Shown in pieces: positions 62,822 through 64,000 of a stretch of DNA of 64,000 nt. Where the stretch lies: contig NZ_CP126260.1 of NCBI RefSeq assembly GCF_003234365.2, forward strand, positions 1,798,001-1,862,000, given 5' to 3'. The notes below the pieces were generated by a model. It saw only the letters and a program-made list of their open reading frames with translations, did not search any database and was not told the origin of the DNA. Made by a program: the position numbers and the translations under genes. The DNA is from Curtobacterium sp. MCJR17_020. Lineage in GTDB: Bacteria > Actinomycetota > Actinomycetes > Actinomycetales > Microbacteriaceae. Position 1 is the stretch's first letter. The number at the start of each line of letters is the position of its first letter.

Positions 62822-62867
62822 ACGGACGGGAGGCGCGGTGCCAGATGGCACCGCGCCTCCCGTCCGT
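62822..62867. repeat. 22-bp perfect hairpin, family A
   Basis: ACGGACGGGAGGCGCGGTGCCA (62822-62843) pairs exactly with 62846-62867 around GA. It starts 13 nt past the hydrolase stop, between convergent genes. The rest of the gap to 63006 holds no clear gene. Confidence 0.9.
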
Positions 62868-63006
62868 TATCTGCTCACGTCGTCGCCTCTTCGGTGACCC
62901 CTGGTCCGCCGAGCGCGCAGAACGGTAAAAGGACATGGGCCGGCACTCGCCACGGTGTGGGAGGAAGGCTGGGAGGACGGCGATGCTTGCGCCGCACGCC
63001 CGCACG

Positions 63007-63792
63007 TCAGGTCCGTGGGAAGAGATCGACTGACCGTGGCGTAGCCCGGTATCGCAGGTGTTCGAAGTCCGGGTGCCAGTCGACCAGGCCTACCACCGCA
63101 CGGACGGCGATGTCGACGAAGAACGGGGATACGACCATCCGATGGGGGACGGTCTCTGCCTCGACCTCGCTCGCCGGCCGCGACCTCTTGCCGGAGAAAT
63201 CCGTGACGTATTCGACGTCGGTGGCGGTGCCCCAGGAGTACGCGGGGAGGAGCCGGTCAGAGTCGGGCGTCGTGGTGCCGACGACCTCCCACATGCCTGG
63301 CTGGAACCGCGCCGGCAGGGTCAGTCCGGCGATGACGGGCTGCGTCGCGAGCACCACGAGCGGATCCGCCGGCGGCGGTACTCCTTCGGGACGTTGGAAG
63401 ACGGCGACGTAGACGGCATCGAAATGTTCCGATATCACGTGCCCGAGCAAAACACCGCCCGCTCCGTCCGGTATGAGGAAGACGTCGCCGGCGGCGGCCG
63501 CGAACGGCGGACGGCTGCATGGGTAGAACACACTGGCTGTCCCGGAGGGGGTGCTGGGTCCCCTTGGATCCGGTGCCGCGAGTGGTGTCCGTGGCACCCT
63601 GGTGCGCCGGAGCTGGCGTGCGCGCTCGTCGAGGTCCCGACCCGGCCATCCGTGGTCGACGACTTCGATTGTGAACAACGTTTCGGGGTCAGCGCGCGTC
63701 TCGGTCAGGAGCTGCGCGAACAGTTGTGCGCCGCTGTCGGCCTGGTGAAACTGCTGCGTCGACCGATCGGGCTTGCTCCGTCTACCGAACAT
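63007..63792 (-). CDS. Imm26-like immunity-type protein
   Basis: The 261-aa protein contains AAGDVFLIPDGAGGVLLGHVI (about residues 98-118). This resembles the GDxFxIPL..G..G.GRV opening of the Imm26 immunity family found beside polymorphic toxins. The segment after it (FDAVYVAVFQRPE, then VAGLTLPARFQPGMWEVVG) fits the same beta-rich fold. The N-terminal 95 residues are unlike known Imm26 proteins. The ATG lies inside the end of the upstream gene (11-bp overlap). No signal peptide. Toxin neutralisation is inferred from family only; no toxin is in the window. Confidence 0.6.
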   Translation of the reverse strand: MFGRRSKPDRSTQQFHQADSGAQLFAQLLTETRADPETLFTIEVVDHGWPGRDLDERARQLRRTRVPRTPLAAPDPRGPSTPSGTASVFYPCSRPPFAAAAGDVFLIPDGAGGVLLGHVISEHFDAVYVAVFQRPEGVPPPADPLVVLATQPVIAGLTLPARFQPGMWEVVGTTTPDSDRLLPAYSWGTATDVEYVTDFSGKRSRPASEVEAETVPHRMVVSPFFVDIAVRAVVGLVDWHPDFEHLRYRATPRSVDLFPRT

Positions 63793-64000
63793 CGCGGACT
63801 CCGTCTTCGTCGGTGGATGTGAGGATGAGCTGGTCCGGTCGAGGCAGCTCGGCCGGCATGTCGGTGGTGAACCACGGGAACTCGACGAAGTTGATGCGAC
63901 CCTCGAGCATCCAGACGAGTACCTCGCCCGCGAGGGGGGCCTCGTCGGAGCAGTAGTACACGGCCCATGGGAGAGGACCGTCGGCGTAGTCGGACCGAGG
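63782..64000 (-). CDS. Hypothetical protein, C-terminal part (runs off right edge)
   Basis: Open from base 64000 down to a TAG at 63782. The visible 72 residues read like a real protein: VYYCSDEAPLAGEVLVWM and FVEFPWFTTDMPAELPRPDQL. The latter kind of tail (YxWFT.xMPxxLPxPDQL) is common in small actinobacterial proteins of unknown function. Overlap with the Imm26-like gene suggests one operon, perhaps an array of immunity-type genes. Confidence 0.6.
   Translation of the reverse strand, partial: PRSDYADGPLPWAVYYCSDEAPLAGEVLVWMLEGRINFVEFPWFTTDMPAELPRPDQLILTSTDEDGVRDVR

Overview
The window is about 70% G+C and densely packed, with actinobacterial gene order. The mix of families (SepH, DUF3000, DUF3093, DUF3159, DUF3710, DUF4191, DUF4193, polyphosphate glucokinase, two type I glutamine synthetases with GlnE) and the many leaderless starts point to Actinomycetes. 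Protein character and intergenic palindromes suggest Microbacteriaceae, most likely a Curtobacterium-like organism (inference; no database was searched). Many blocks follow the order remembered from Mycobacterium tuberculosis: pepA-sucB-DUF4191-RDD-glnA-glnE-glnA2, sigA-ppgK-DUF4193-DUF3093-dut-DUF3710-DUF3159, and dxs-RNase D-DUF3000.

Layout. 1-2.4 kb: the 5' part of a GIY-YIG gene, then a divergent iron/heme module (siderophore-interacting reductase; heme oxygenase plus DUF2470) around one DtxR/IdeR-type box. 2.6-12 kb: ppc, a Bcr/CflA exporter, a STAS/anti-sigma pair, an AraC regulator, an RBBP9-type hydrolase, an orphan protein, Nif3 and a degenerate zinc-ribbon protein. 12.2-14.8 kb: RNase P RNA, ppgK, map. 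14.9-26.1 kb: nitrogen locus (glnA2-glnE ... glnA) with a three-gene exopolysaccharide operon between glnE and glnA (membrane GT2 synthase, membrane-tethered GH26 hydrolase, UDP-sugar dehydrogenase). 26.3-35.6 kb: RDD protein, DUF4191, a putative pseudokinase, sucB, lpd, pepA, a PAC2 protein and an MFS gene broken by an in-frame amber stop. 35.8-46.7 kb: primary sigma factor, a MurT/GatD-like pair, DUF7455, topoisomerase IV (parE and parC, convergent), a phosphodiesterase and sepH. 46.9-54.9 kb: DUF4193, DUF3093, dut, DUF3710, DUF3159, aconitase, dxs. 55-64 kb: a lipoprotein, fatty-acid beta-oxidation pair, RNase D, DUF3000, an alpha/beta hydrolase, and an Imm26-like immunity locus running off the right edge.

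The most provocative observation is the MurT/GatD-like pair. The amidotransferase subunit has Gly where the glutaminase nucleophile Cys should be and Gln where the catalytic His should be, and the MurT partner has no cysteines and so no zinc ribbon. Microbacteriaceae make group B peptidoglycan, in which the D-Glu alpha-carboxyl (the group MurT/GatD normally amidates) carries the cross-bridge diamino acid. I infer that the pair may have been repurposed to attach that amino acid.

Two genome-scale patterns also stand out. About nineteen genes have a TANNNT-type -10 exactly 6-7 nt before the start codon (leaderless), including one pair of divergent genes whose -10 elements overlap by two bases. 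A family of GGAGGC(C/G)CGGTGCC palindromes recurs at least seven times between genes, mostly at 3' ends.
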